64,000 bases of DNA from Caldilineaceae bacterium (GCA_020433455.1 JAGRCP010000035.1:38831-102830); one strand, 5' to 3'; positions 39,528-49,617 are shown, counted from the stretch's first letter. Notes: generated from the letters alone by a model not told the origin. Translations and numbers: made by a program.

Positions 39528-40886
39528 CTATTGACCCAGATCAGCCAATGCACGTTCGAGAATGCGAGTAATCTCCACATCGGTCTCAGGCAAAACATCG
39601 GCCAAATCCTCACCGCCGATAACAACACGATCCCTTGCTCCGGCCAGCGCTTCCGCCACTTCATTCCATGCAACAATGCGCGGAGAGAACTGGCTCGTAC
39701 GCATCTGTTCCAGGAAGATAGGCATTACCGGATCGTTCTTAAACGTATCAGAGTTCACGAAGTCAACCTGGGACTGAAAGAGCCCCGCTTCCGTAAAGTA
39801 CTCCTCAGGGAACGAGGTCAAATAGCCGGCCAGCTTCCAGGCTGCTTCCTGAACGTTCGGGTCTGATTGAGCATTTACCATAAAGTAGTAGGCATACAGG
39901 TCCAGATAGTTATCATTTACCGCAGCTTCCCAGCGCGGGGCCTTATGTACTGACCAGTTAATGTTTGCCTCTTCCATCTGAGGCACCCCCCAGTTGCCAA
40001 AGCTGCACTCAATTGCCAACTCGCCGGCAAGGAAGGCGTCGCGCGATCCCAGGTATTGGGGACCACCCAAATCCCACTCTGTCGCCCAGTTTGTCCAGTA
40101 GCTCATAGCCTGGGCCACCTCTGGACTATCAACAGCCACCGAGTAATCGCTGTCATTAACTATGTAGCCGCCCAGTTGAGTAACCTGGGGATTGAACTGT
40201 AGCCACATGAAGCCAGGCCACGTCCAGTTGAAGTCAAAGCCACGTTGAACAATGGTGTCATCTTCATGTACGGTTAGCTGCTCAGCCACGTCGCGTAGAC
40301 CTTCCCAGGTTGTCGGGAAATCCGTCGCGGGATCTAGGCCCGCCTCCGCCCACAGATCATCATTAGCGTAGCAGGCATAGATACTGAATTCAGTCGGCAA
40401 GCCATAAAGACGATCATCAAACATGATGCCCGCCATGAGGCTCTCACCGCCGTCGTAATTCGCGACCACGGCCGCATCATCTGCATACCCGGCTGCTGCG
40501 GCATTTAACGGGGCCAAAATGTCCGACGCATAAAACTGTCCAATTTCTGCGGTCCATTGGTTAAACAGATCTGGCCCCGAACCGGCAGCCATAGCCGTAC
40601 GCAATTTGAGATCGTATTCAGAAACAGGAATAACCTCGTAATTCACATGAATTTGCGGATTCTCATCCATAAATTGCTGAATCAACTGCTCATCCAAAGC
40701 AATCCGTGGCGGATGTTCGTGCATCCACAGCGTCACGTCAATCTGTTCCCCGTCGGCGCTCTGACCGGCCTCAGCGCTCGCCTGGCCGGAATCGATACCC
40801 CCAGCGTCTCCGGCAGGCGCTGCGCATCCGGCCAACAGGAGCGCCAATAAAGCTACCCATACCCACAATTGCTTCCGTTCTCTCAT
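39528..40886 (-). CDS. Extracellular sugar-binding lipoprotein of ABC transporter
   Basis: 452 residues from ATG 40886, chosen because it gives the lipoprotein signal MRERKQLWVWVALLALLLAG followed by Cys, and has AGGAGG 10 nt upstream. The mature protein has the family-1 solute-binding pattern: VTLWMHEHPPRIALDEQL, FMDENPQIHVNYEVIPVSEY, SGPDLFNQWTAEIGQF and YFMVNAQSDPNVQEAAWKL. Many Trp/Tyr residues suit a carbohydrate ligand. It is the first transporter gene after the ROK regulator. Confidence 0.93.
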   Translation of the reverse strand: MRERKQLWVWVALLALLLAGCAAPAGDAGGIDSGQASAEAGQSADGEQIDVTLWMHEHPPRIALDEQLIQQFMDENPQIHVNYEVIPVSEYDLKLRTAMAAGSGPDLFNQWTAEIGQFYASDILAPLNAAAAGYADDAAVVANYDGGESLMAGIMFDDRLYGLPTEFSIYACYANDDLWAEAGLDPATDFPTTWEGLRDVAEQLTVHEDDTIVQRGFDFNWTWPGFMWLQFNPQVTQLGGYIVNDSDYSVAVDSPEVAQAMSYWTNWATEWDLGGPQYLGSRDAFLAGELAIECSFGNWGVPQMEEANINWSVHKAPRWEAAVNDNYLDLYAYYFMVNAQSDPNVQEAAWKLAGYLTSFPEEYFTEAGLFQSQVDFVNSDTFKNDPVMPIFLEQMRTSQFSPRIVAWNEVAEALAGARDRVVIGGEDLADVLPETDVEITRILERALADLGQ

Positions 40887-40939
40887 GACCAACTGCCTCC
40901 TAGCGATTTTGACTAACGACAAGACGGTTTCTATGGCAG

Positions 40940-40964
40940 ATTTCCTGCTTATCAAGCAAGAAAT
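40940..40964 (-). promoter_or_regulatory. Inverted repeat overlapping the ROK gene end, before the binding-protein gene
   Basis: ATTTCCTGCTT (40940-40950) and AAGCAAGAAAT (40954-40964) pair over 11 bp with one mismatch around a 3-nt loop. The ROK stop codon lies in the loop. The site is 54-78 bp upstream of the binding-protein start and could be an operator or a weak terminator. Confidence 0.4.
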
Positions 40965-42127
40965 TGACCGCTATCCCAGGCTAGGTCCAGCGCCTGAGCC
41001 GCAACACCCATTGCCCCCGCATATCCGTGAAGCTCGGCATGCCTTACCTCAACGCGCGGGACAAGGGCAGGCATAACATTCTGGCGTAAATCGCTACCCA
41101 GGTCCGCTAGGTAGCTCTCTCCAACATGGCGTAACTCTCCGCCTAAAAGAACGGATGAAGCGCCGGTGATATTGATGACATACGTAAGGGCAGTAGCGAT
41201 CGAAACAGCCTGACGACGAAGAGCAATATAGGCGTGCTTATCACCCTCTTGCGCAGCGCGACATACGTCGGCAAAAGTCAACTGCTTCTGGGTATTCAAA
41301 TGAGAATAGATATCCTCTAACAATACCGACTGTAGCTGGCTGATGACGGCATGGGGTAAGGCGATCGTCTCCAAGCAACCGTAATTACCGCACTGGCAAA
41401 GTTGCCCGTCCGCCTCAACAACGAGATGGCCGATCTCGCCGCAAACGCCGGAGGAGCTTTTCATCAAGTTGTTGTTGATAAAGATTCCAGATCCAATGCC
41501 CGAATCGCCCACAAAAAGGTATATGAAGTCGGCCAGCCCTCGTCCGCTACCATAGCGGTGCTCCGCCTCGGCGGATGCGCGCGAAATATCCTCAATCGTA
41601 ACCGGCCGCATAAAAGCCGCCTCCAAATAGCGCGCAGCGTTGTAAGGCATGGTTTGCGCCTGCTGCCAAGGGATCCATTCTCCCCCTGCAGTGACCACGT
41701 CATGCACCGCCACCCCGACAGAACCGACTTTTTCCCATGGCAATTGCAGCTCACCCACGATTCTCCGCGCTGCGTCAACCAAGCCGTCCATCACCATATC
41801 ATCGGCTCGATACGGCAAGACAGATGGCTGTTGTCCCCAATAAATCTGACGACCAACGGCATCCAGTACGCTGTAAATAATATGCTTTTGACCGAATTCT
41901 ACCCCCAGTGTATACCCACAATCGGGAGCAATCTGCAGAAGTTCTGAAGGACGGCCTCGCCCCCCCTTTGGCTCATTTAAATTCATTTTGAAAAGAAATC
42001 CAGCATTGAGTAAATCCGCCACAGCGCGAACAACAGTAGCGGGACTCATGCCTGTTGAGTCGCTGATTTGTGCACGAGTAGCCCCATGATTTGCCCGAAT
42101 TAATTGGAGAATTTGGAGATCGTTCAT
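40952..42127 (-). CDS. ROK-family transcriptional regulator
   Basis: 391 residues. N-terminal winged helix-turn-helix (ATRAQISDSTGMSPATVVRA, residues about 15-35), then a ROK sugar-kinase-like domain: GYTLGVEFGQKHIIYSVLD, the zinc motif QLCQCGNYGCLETI (CxCGxxGCxE) and FVGDSGIGSGIFINNNLM. It binds a sugar-type effector and controls the adjoining operon; it lies directly upstream of the binding-protein gene on the same strand, with 65 bp between. Expression probably starts at the promoter at 42162-42190, which contains a palindrome. Confidence 0.94.
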   Translation of the reverse strand: MNDLQILQLIRANHGATRAQISDSTGMSPATVVRAVADLLNAGFLFKMNLNEPKGGRGRPSELLQIAPDCGYTLGVEFGQKHIIYSVLDAVGRQIYWGQQPSVLPYRADDMVMDGLVDAARRIVGELQLPWEKVGSVGVAVHDVVTAGGEWIPWQQAQTMPYNAARYLEAAFMRPVTIEDISRASAEAEHRYGSGRGLADFIYLFVGDSGIGSGIFINNNLMKSSSGVCGEIGHLVVEADGQLCQCGNYGCLETIALPHAVISQLQSVLLEDIYSHLNTQKQLTFADVCRAAQEGDKHAYIALRRQAVSIATALTYVINITGASSVLLGGELRHVGESYLADLGSDLRQNVMPALVPRVEVRHAELHGYAGAMGVAAQALDLAWDSGQFLA

Positions 42128-42161
42128 TATAATTTATGAGCCTGGGTGAAATTTAACGCTC

Positions 42162-42190
42162 ATTATGAATGTAATTCAGGTATTTGTCAA
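42162..42190 (-). promoter_or_regulatory. Sigma-70 promoter of the ROK/ABC operon with internal palindrome
   Basis: On the minus strand, TTGACA (42190-42185), a 17-nt spacer and CATAAT (42167-42162), about 35 nt before the ROK ATG. The palindrome TGAATTACATTCA (42166-42178) overlaps the -10 box and part of the spacer, well placed for repression. A second TTGACA begins 16 nt further upstream. Confidence 0.7.
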
Positions 42191-42560
42191 GCCCATTTTT
42201 GTCAATCTGACTTTTAATCAATTCAGAACGGTCAAAATGTCTGGCCAAAAACAGAATTAGGCACGATCTAGAGATAAGCGCCGGAATATAAAATTTTTGA
42301 AGTTTTGGGTATAGATAAAACGAATTGGGCCGGCATGAGCGCGTCCCAACGGTCATCTGCTGCGCGTCAGCGGCCTTTGAATCTACTTTTAAGAGGTAAG
42401 GGAAGGAGAAATAAAACGAGGGATATACCAAGGCCTGGATCGTCATTTTGATCGCCAGTCCGGCAAATCTTGCCAAGCTGGAGCTTGGCGCTCCCAGGGA
42501 CGGCTGCAACTAATGTGGACCGACGTATCAATATTTTCTTGCGTTGGCCCTATTCGCCGA
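42191..42560. other. Gene-free region upstream of ROK promoter
   Basis: 370 bp without a coding signal, AT-rich near the promoter and including the palindromic repeat copy at 42454-42498 next to the stop of paralog B. No other structure was recognised. Confidence 0.5.
42454..42498. repeat. Palindromic interspersed repeat, copy 2 (right part)
   Basis: GCCAGTCCGGCAAATCTT followed by GCCAAGCTGGAGCTTGGC and GCTCCCAGG. The end corresponds to the right ends of the repeats at 14675-14734 and 44517-44634; the left terminal arm is missing. Confidence 0.7.
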
Positions 42561-44456
42561 TCACTCGGGAATTTTGTCCTCTTCTCCGCCGCCGCGCAGG
42601 AGCTTCACAATAAACAAGGGCGGCAGCATAATGATGGAGAGCAAAACCAGGAGCAATAATAACGGGCCGCCGAATGTCATCGCGGTCAGCGGCCCGCCGT
42701 ATTTGGCGGCAAAGAGGCGCACGGTCGCGTTACGCGTGGCGACGCGCAAAATGTCGGTCACGTAGCCGCCCACGTCAGCGGGGCTGCGCAAAAACGTAAG
42801 CGCCTTGGTGATGTCGCCGCCGTCAGCCAGATAGCGTCGCAGGGCAGGCTGATCCAGCAACTCGACCGCCGATGGGTCTTCGGCAACGACAACCAGCAGA
42901 CGGCTGCGCTCGGTTACATCCAATGTCGCCAGTACGTCGGCCAGTTGCCCCAATTCCGCCACCGACAAAGCTGCGGTCAGATCGCGCAATCCCGCGCGGG
43001 AGAGGGTCAGCAAGGTCCGCATTTGGTCCGGTTGCAGAAGCGCCAACTCGCTGATAAGGCCGGGATCGTCCAGGGCGAGCAAATCATGAAGAAGCTCGGG
43101 ATCCAGATCGCCCGGCTGCTGATACTTATACAGTTCCGCCGCGGCCATCACGCCGAAATCGGCCCCGGCCAGTTCACCCCAAGCCAGCACCGTCTCCAAC
43201 GAACCCAGTTCGGCCAGCATCTCTACCGCAACGGAGGGAAGTTGCGCAGCAGCCTCCAGAGAACCGTCAACAACAGCCCTGTGCAGGCCGTCTGCGCCGC
43301 TCTGGCGCAGCACTTCGTCGGTCATCTCGGCCAGTTTGGGCAGATCGTCCGTGCGACTCACCAGCGTGGCAAAATCGGGGTCCTGCTCGGCCAGGGTCAG
43401 GACCTGGCGATACTTGCGCTGAAAATCAAGCCACGCGTTATAGAGATCATTGGCAATCTCCCGGGCCAGGACAGGCAGTTCTCGCCGCAACTCAGGCTCG
43501 ACGGAGAGAGCGACCTCGCTGCGAATGGCGGCCTTCACTTCTTCGCTTTTGAGCGAGTCCCGAATCTGGGGCAAGGCGCCATCCAGATTCTCCATGACGT
43601 CATAGACGATGAGCCCGGCGCCGATGATCCATCCCACCACGGGGATCAGGTCTGTACCAATGCGACCCAGGATGCGGGTGGTGATGCGACCGGCCACCCG
43701 CGCGGAAATGCGGCGGGTAATGCTGATGACGATGCGCCGGGTGATCTGTGTCACGACGATGACGCCTACGCCGCCCAGCGCATTCTTGTGCAGGTCCACG
43801 ACCGCCATGATGCCGCTGTCCACCGCGGCGCTGTCGGCCAGATTGATATTGGCCGTCGTTTGGCGCATATCCGCGGCAAAGGCGTTGACGATGGCGGTCG
43901 AATAGTGACGGTCGATGAACTCGCGCAAGCAGAGAAGGTTGATGGAGACCGATTCAGCGGACAAGCGGGCCATCTCTTCCTCAATCTCGCCGGCCACCGC
44001 GGTCGCCAACTCATCAATAGCCTGACGGAACGGCTCCTGGTTGAAGGCGTCCTGAGCCACGGCTCGGGTCAACTCCTCGGCCTTGCCGGGCGACCAACCG
44101 GAGAGGAATTTGTCCAGCAGGTCCTCGTTTTGGGTAACATGATCCACGCCCGCATCCACTGCACGATTTACAACGGCGTCCATGCCCAGAGCCGTCCACT
44201 GACGGGCAACAACGGCATCCAGATCGATCTCGTTGGGCGACCCTTCGGTGAATATCTCCTGTGAAATGCGATTGAGCTCGCTGCGCAGGTCTTCTTCATT
44301 GAGATCGGCGCAGGCTTCAAAAGCCGGAGAGGTCGATGTCGCCTGGGCGCGCAGATTCCCGCCGGGCGCAAGCGCGCCCAGCAAAACGCCAATCAATAGA
44401 TAGAGGAGAAGCCGAGTCCGCCGGGGGAGCGTCGCCTCGGAGGGAGATGGGATCAT
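42561..44456 (-). CDS. Unrecognised membrane protein, paralog B
   Basis: 631 residues, same architecture as the protein at 32416-34269: signal segment (LLLYLLIGVLLGALAPGG), Cys in FEACADLNEEDLRSEL, LDKFLSGWSPGKAEEL (FLSGWS shared), second Cys in INLLCLREFIDRHYSTAIV, then VIVVTQITRRIVISITRR, RVAGRITTRILGRIG, LIPVVGWIIGAGLIVYD and ALPQIRDSLKSEEVKAAI. The second half is helical, leucine-rich and repeat-like (ELALLQPDQMRTLLTLS, ELGQLADVLATLDVTE). A C-terminal helix (PLLLLLVLLSIIMLPPLFIV) ends in a charged tail. Function unknown; probably extracytoplasmic and anchored at the end. No YbjQ gene beside it. Confidence 0.8.
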   Translation of the reverse strand: MIPSPSEATLPRRTRLLLYLLIGVLLGALAPGGNLRAQATSTSPAFEACADLNEEDLRSELNRISQEIFTEGSPNEIDLDAVVARQWTALGMDAVVNRAVDAGVDHVTQNEDLLDKFLSGWSPGKAEELTRAVAQDAFNQEPFRQAIDELATAVAGEIEEEMARLSAESVSINLLCLREFIDRHYSTAIVNAFAADMRQTTANINLADSAAVDSGIMAVVDLHKNALGGVGVIVVTQITRRIVISITRRISARVAGRITTRILGRIGTDLIPVVGWIIGAGLIVYDVMENLDGALPQIRDSLKSEEVKAAIRSEVALSVEPELRRELPVLAREIANDLYNAWLDFQRKYRQVLTLAEQDPDFATLVSRTDDLPKLAEMTDEVLRQSGADGLHRAVVDGSLEAAAQLPSVAVEMLAELGSLETVLAWGELAGADFGVMAAAELYKYQQPGDLDPELLHDLLALDDPGLISELALLQPDQMRTLLTLSRAGLRDLTAALSVAELGQLADVLATLDVTERSRLLVVVAEDPSAVELLDQPALRRYLADGGDITKALTFLRSPADVGGYVTDILRVATRNATVRLFAAKYGGPLTAMTFGGPLLLLLVLLSIIMLPPLFIVKLLRGGGEEDKIPE

Positions 44457-44516
44457 AGTTGAATTATTCGGTAAGCCACGGATTTAGCAGATCGTTTCAC
44501 TCCGGTCGTCATACTC

Positions 44517-44634
44517 CCTGGGAGCGCCGGACTCCAGTCCGGCGGGCAAAAACGTTACACATCCAACCGCCGGGTTCCCTGGCCCGGCAGGTGACAACGC
44601 CACACACGCCAGGCTGGAGCCTGGCGCTCCCAGG
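44517..44634. repeat. MITE-like palindromic repeat, copy 3, with 12-bp perfect terminal inverted repeats
   Basis: 118 bp bounded by CCTGGGAGCGCC and GGCGCTCCCAGG, exact reverse complements. Inside are the sub-palindromes CCGGACTCCAGTCCGG and GCCAGGCTGGAGCCTGGC. It is the longest of three related copies and lies between paralog B and the leuA stop. Confidence 0.8.
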
Positions 44635-44648
44635 CAGAAACCTGATCG

Positions 44649-46475
44649 TCAGGCGGCTACCGGTGCGTCGGCTGCGATGGAAATGGCAGCCGCACCTTCG
44701 GCCGATTCAGAAGCCAGGGCCTTGTTAATGGCCTGCATATAGGCTTTGGCGCTGGCCACAATGATATCGGTATCCACGCCGCGACCGCTAAAGAGGCGAC
44801 GCCGCGGCCTACCCTGGGCAGTTTCCCTGAAGCCTGCGCTATTCTGGGGCACTTCGATGCGCACGGTCACGTCGCCGGTGGCGTCGATGCCCTCCGTCAC
44901 AGCCTGCACCAGGAACTCAACCAGGTTGTTGCGTACGCCCGTAATGCGGTTGATGCCCTGATAGACCGCATCCACGGGACCGGTACCAAAGCCTGCATCG
45001 GTGATGATCTCGTCTCGCTCCACGTTGCGTATGGTGATAACCGCCGTGGGCGTCATGTTGGTGCCGCATTGTACCTGAACGCCCAGCAATTCCCACCGCT
45101 CTTCAGGCTGATAGATCTCGTCGCCCACCAGCGCTTCCAAATCGGCGTCGGTGACGGTCTTCTTTTTGTCGGCCAGCTCCTTGAAGCGCTGAAAAACATC
45201 GGTCAACTCCTCCCGCGTCAGGTGATACCCTAACTCAACCAGGCGGGCGTTGAGCGCGCGGCGACCGCTGTGCTTGCCCAGCACCAGGCGGCTTTGGTTT
45301 AGCCCGATGGTGGACGCATCCATAATTTCATAGGTGCGCTTGTTCTTCAACATGCCGTCCTGATGGATGCCCGCCTCATGGGCAAACGCGTTGGCTCCGA
45401 CGATGGCCTTATTGGGCTGGATCACCAAACCCGTATAGCGGCTGACCATATCGCTGGCGCGATGAATCTCCTGGGTGACGGCATTGGTGGTCAGCCCGTA
45501 AACCGGCTCGCGCACGTGAAGCGCCATGACCGTCTCTTCCAGGCTGGTGTTGCCCGCGCGCTCGCCGATGCCGTTCAGGGTTACCTCCATTTGGCGCGCG
45601 CCGTTGCGACAGCCGGCCAGAGTATTGGCCGTAGCCAGTCCCAAATCATCGTGACAGTGGACGCTGAAAATCACGTCTTCGCCGCCGGGCACATTCTCGC
45701 GCAGGTGGCGAATGAGGCCGCCAAACTCATCGGGTGTGGTATAGCCCACGGTATCAGGGATATTGAGCGTGGTCGCGCCCGCCTGGATAGCAACCTCCAG
45801 CACTCGAACCAGGAAGTCCGGATCGCTGCGCCCCGCGTCCTCGGGGCTGAATTCCACATGGGGACAGAGGCTTACGGCGTATTGGACCATATCGCCCACG
45901 GTCTCCAGCACATCATCCCGGCTCATCTTGAGCTTGTGCTCCATGTGGATCTCGCTGGTGGCGATAAAGGTGTGGATCCGGGGCCGAACCGCGCCCTGCA
46001 CCGCCTCCCACGCCTTGTCGATGTCATCCTTGTTGGCCCGGGCCAGACCCGCAATGACGGGCGGAGCCGAAAGTTCGCCGTCTTTATTGACGCGCGGACG
46101 GCAGCCTACCGTATTGGCGATTTGGCGCACGGCTTCCAGATCGCCGGGACTGGCCGCGGGAAATCCCGCTTCCATAATGTCAACGCCCAGGCGGGAAAGC
46201 TGATTGGCGATGTCCAGCTTCTCCTGGGTATTGAGGGTTGCGCCGGGGCATTGTTCGCCATCCCGCAAGGTGGTGTCGAAGATCATGATCGTATTGCCGT
46301 GGGCGATATCCCGGGCCCAGGCGCGCACGTCGTCGATCGCAAATTGGCTGACGTCTACATTGTCAAACTCAACCGCATCCGCATACTTATCGTCGCGTAC
46401 GTCTACGTCAATATCCGGCTCTATTTCGGCGCCGTCATTCGTCGGCTTACTGCTGCCGTTGGTTTGTCTGCTCAT
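44649..46475 (-). CDS. leuA: 2-isopropylmalate synthase
   Basis: First committed step of leucine synthesis (acetyl-CoA plus 2-oxoisovalerate). 608 residues from ATG 46475, which has GGAG upstream; this is longer than the usual 510-550 because of an acidic N-terminal extension of about 60 residues before [20 protein letters not shown]. Other motifs: [19 protein letters not shown] with metal His, [36 protein letters not shown], then the C-terminal regulatory domain ([30 protein letters not shown]) for leucine feedback. Last gene of the ilvB-N-C-pyk-leuA series. Confidence 0.97.
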   Translation of the reverse strand: MSRQTNGSSKPTNDGAEIEPDIDVDVRDDKYADAVEFDNVDVSQFAIDDVRAWARDIAHGNTIMIFDTTLRDGEQCPGATLNTQEKLDIANQLSRLGVDIMEAGFPAASPGDLEAVRQIANTVGCRPRVNKDGELSAPPVIAGLARANKDDIDKAWEAVQGAVRPRIHTFIATSEIHMEHKLKMSRDDVLETVGDMVQYAVSLCPHVEFSPEDAGRSDPDFLVRVLEVAIQAGATTLNIPDTVGYTTPDEFGGLIRHLRENVPGGEDVIFSVHCHDDLGLATANTLAGCRNGARQMEVTLNGIGERAGNTSLEETVMALHVREPVYGLTTNAVTQEIHRASDMVSRYTGLVIQPNKAIVGANAFAHEAGIHQDGMLKNKRTYEIMDASTIGLNQSRLVLGKHSGRRALNARLVELGYHLTREELTDVFQRFKELADKKKTVTDADLEALVGDEIYQPEERWELLGVQVQCGTNMTPTAVITIRNVERDEIITDAGFGTGPVDAVYQGINRITGVRNNLVEFLVQAVTEGIDATGDVTVRIEVPQNSAGFRETAQGRPRRRLFSGRGVDTDIIVASAKAYMQAINKALASESAEGAAAISIAADAPVAA

Positions 46476-46479
46476 GGGT

Positions 46480-46602
46480 TCATTCTCCGTTTGCTGCAAA
46501 GAGGTGATTGTCATCAAAGCTGGTGCTCTCCCGCGGAATCGGCGCATGCTCGCCGATTCCCGACATACCGTTCAAACCAAGTCCGCTAAGGCCATCATCC
46601 AT
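46480..46602 (-). CDS. Possible 40-codon small ORF just before leuA
   Basis: [20 protein letters not shown]... ends with TGA 4 nt before the leuA ATG. A GGGGTGATGG stretch precedes the start. It contains the hairpin at 46535-46560. Its Leu content (4 of 40) is too low for an obvious attenuator leader peptide. It may be a genuine small gene or chance; no homolog is recognised. Confidence 0.25.
   Translation of the reverse strand: MDDGLSGLGLNGMSGIGEHAPIPRESTSFDDNHLFAANGE
46535..46560 (-). promoter_or_regulatory. Perfect 10-bp hairpin upstream of leuA
   Basis: GGAATCGGCG and CGCCGATTCC flank a 6-nt loop. It lies about 60-85 nt before the leuA start, in the pyk-leuA gap of 180 bp. With no T-run after it on the minus strand, it may be an mRNA stability or processing element. 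Confidence 0.45.
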
Positions 46603-46655
46603 TGACCATCACCCCCTTTCAAACTCCGTCATCTTATATATTTTGCCCGCCTGCA

Positions 46656-47795
46656 TTACAGCACAAATTTCTGTCTTTCCTGCGTACGCACCTGAAGCGA
46701 CGCCAACTGCCCGGACGGGTTAGACGGTTCGGACAACAGGGAAAGGGGCCTCGGCTGGGCAGCCATGGAAGGCAGAACTCCCTGGCTGATAACCGTCATG
46801 GTGCGCACGGCCTGGACCGGGTAGTCGCCCACAGCGGTTTCGGCGCTGAGCATAACCGCGTCCGCCCCATCCAGCAGGGCGTTGGCGACATCGCTCACTT
46901 CGGCCCGGGTGGGTCGATGATTGGTGATCATGCTCTCCAACATTTGGGTGGCCACGGCCACGGGCTTGCCGGCCTGCCTGCACGTACGAACAATGCGTTT
47001 TTGCAGCAGCGGCAATTGCCACGGGCTGGTTTCCAGAGCCAGATCGCCCCGGGCGACCATGACGCCGTCGGCGGCGGCCACAATGTCATCCAGGTTTTCC
47101 ACGCCGTCAGGCCGTTCGATCTTGGCCATGATGCGGGGAATCGGGCGACCGTGGGCCGCCGCGCGACAGATATAGCGCAACTCGGTCACGTCCTCGGCGC
47201 TGCCCGCAAAGCTGAGCGCGATCCAATCCACATTCAGGGTCACGGCAAAAGCAGCGTCCGCGCGATCCTTGTCGGTGAGGGCGGGGATGGGCAGCAGCGT
47301 ATACGGCACGTTAACGCCCTTACGCGGCTTGACCACCCCGCCATGCACCACCCGACAATGGACGTGGCCGCCGCTCACAGCTTCCACATGCAGCTCCAGC
47401 AGCCCGTCATCAATGAGCACCGTTGCATCGGGCTTGATGTGGGGCGCAAGGTCAAAGTCCACAGGCAGCATTACGGCGTCGTCCTCCAGCTGATCGGGAC
47501 GTTCCCGGGCGTCGATCTCCATGCCAATCAGGATAACCTGCTGACCCTCATGGATGGAGATCTCCCGCTCGATCCAGCCCAGGCGTACCTTGGCGCCCTG
47601 GAGATCGGCCAGAAGCGCCACCGGCTTGCCCGTGGCTTCCGCGGCCGCGCGCACCATGCCGGCCATGCGCGCATGAAAGGCGTAATCGCCATGGCTGAAG
47701 TTCATACGCGCCACCCGCATTCCCGCTTCGATCATCTCACTCAGCGTCTCAACCGACGCGCAGGCCGGGCCAATCGTGGCGATTACAGTTGTCAT
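46656..47795 (-). CDS. pyk: Pyruvate kinase, short form lacking the C-terminal domain
   Basis: Converts PEP and ADP to pyruvate and ATP. Only 379 residues against about 470 usual. Present are the barrel and B domain: [57 protein letters not shown] (catalytic Lys), [30 protein letters not shown] and [20 protein letters not shown]. After [11 protein letters not shown] only a low-complexity tail follows, so the C domain that binds effectors is absent. Its start is 5 bp after the ilvC stop, inside the ilvBNC-leuA series, so it would be co-transcribed to supply pyruvate. Confidence 0.93.
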   Translation of the reverse strand: MTTVIATIGPACASVETLSEMIEAGMRVARMNFSHGDYAFHARMAGMVRAAAEATGKPVALLADLQGAKVRLGWIEREISIHEGQQVILIGMEIDARERPDQLEDDAVMLPVDFDLAPHIKPDATVLIDDGLLELHVEAVSGGHVHCRVVHGGVVKPRKGVNVPYTLLPIPALTDKDRADAAFAVTLNVDWIALSFAGSAEDVTELRYICRAAAHGRPIPRIMAKIERPDGVENLDDIVAAADGVMVARGDLALETSPWQLPLLQKRIVRTCRQAGKPVAVATQMLESMITNHRPTRAEVSDVANALLDGADAVMLSAETAVGDYPVQAVRTMTVISQGVLPSMAAQPRPLSLLSEPSNPSGQLASLQVRTQERQKFVL

Positions 47796-47800
47796 ACCGG

Positions 47801-48802
<1,002 letters not shown>

Positions 48803-48853
48803 GAGTGTACTTTCTGTTAATTGGTTGAATAGTTGACTGATTGATTGGCTGTT

Positions 48854-49423
48854 TTATACGCCGCCGGTGGTTTGGCGTCCGGCTTCACTGTATTGGCCGT
48901 TCGCGCTGGCCTTCCAGACAGCCGTGGTATTCGTGAGGCGACGATTCACCGTTCCGCGAACAAGGGCGACGCGCCCCGTGCGGACCATCTCCAGAATGCC
49001 GAAGTTTTCCAGCAGCCCGATGAGGCCGTCCACCCGATCTTCAGAACCGACGATCTGCACGACCATGCTCTCCAGGGAGACGTCCACGATTTCGCCCCGG
49101 TAGATGTTGACGATCTGGACGATCTCCGAACGATTGTCGGCCGTAACGGCGACGCGGATGAGGGCCAGCTCGCGCACCACGGACGGACGATGGGTGATAT
49201 CCTCCACCCGGGTAATATCGACCACCTTGCGCAGTTGCTTGATTACCTGATCCACCATGCGGTCATTGCCGTCCACCACAAAGGTCATCCGGCTGATACC
49301 TTCCGTTTCACTGCGGCCGACCTGAAGGCTGTCAATGTTAAAGTTGCGCCTGCGCATCATGCCTGAAACCCGGTTCAGTACGCCGGGCTTGTCCCGCATC
49401 CAGGCGACAAGAGTGTACTTCAT
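48854..49423 (-). CDS. ilvN: Acetolactate synthase small (regulatory) subunit
   Basis: 189 residues. N-terminal ACT domain ([40 protein letters not shown]) binds valine for feedback inhibition, and a C-terminal ALS_ss_C domain follows ([41 protein letters not shown]). It pairs with the IlvB catalytic subunit encoded upstream; the 194-bp gap between them contains a GATGCGTGG/CCACGCATC inverted repeat (49504-49512 and 49525-49533). Confidence 0.97.
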   Translation of the reverse strand: MKYTLVAWMRDKPGVLNRVSGMMRRRNFNIDSLQVGRSETEGISRMTFVVDGNDRMVDQVIKQLRKVVDITRVEDITHRPSVVRELALIRVAVTADNRSEIVQIVNIYRGEIVDVSLESMVVQIVGSEDRVDGLIGLLENFGILEMVRTGRVALVRGTVNRRLTNTTAVWKASANGQYSEAGRQTTGGV

Positions 49424-49617
49424 AAGTGAGATCCTTTGATGAAAAAAAGTTCAGCGGATTGCATGCGGTTACTGAGCGGATGACACGTGAATATTTGAGC
49501 CGTGATGCGTGGAGAGACGATCCGCCACGCATCGCGCATTGTGCTTCGCAAAGGCCGCCGCATGAATTCCGCCGGAACCGAAAAAATAACCGATCGCTTA
49601 CCCAACGTCTCTATCTA

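Noticed and set aside
32416..44456. Composite transposon flanked by the two paralogs
   Set aside because: The paralogs encode long exported membrane proteins, not transposases, and have diverged too far to be recent repeats.
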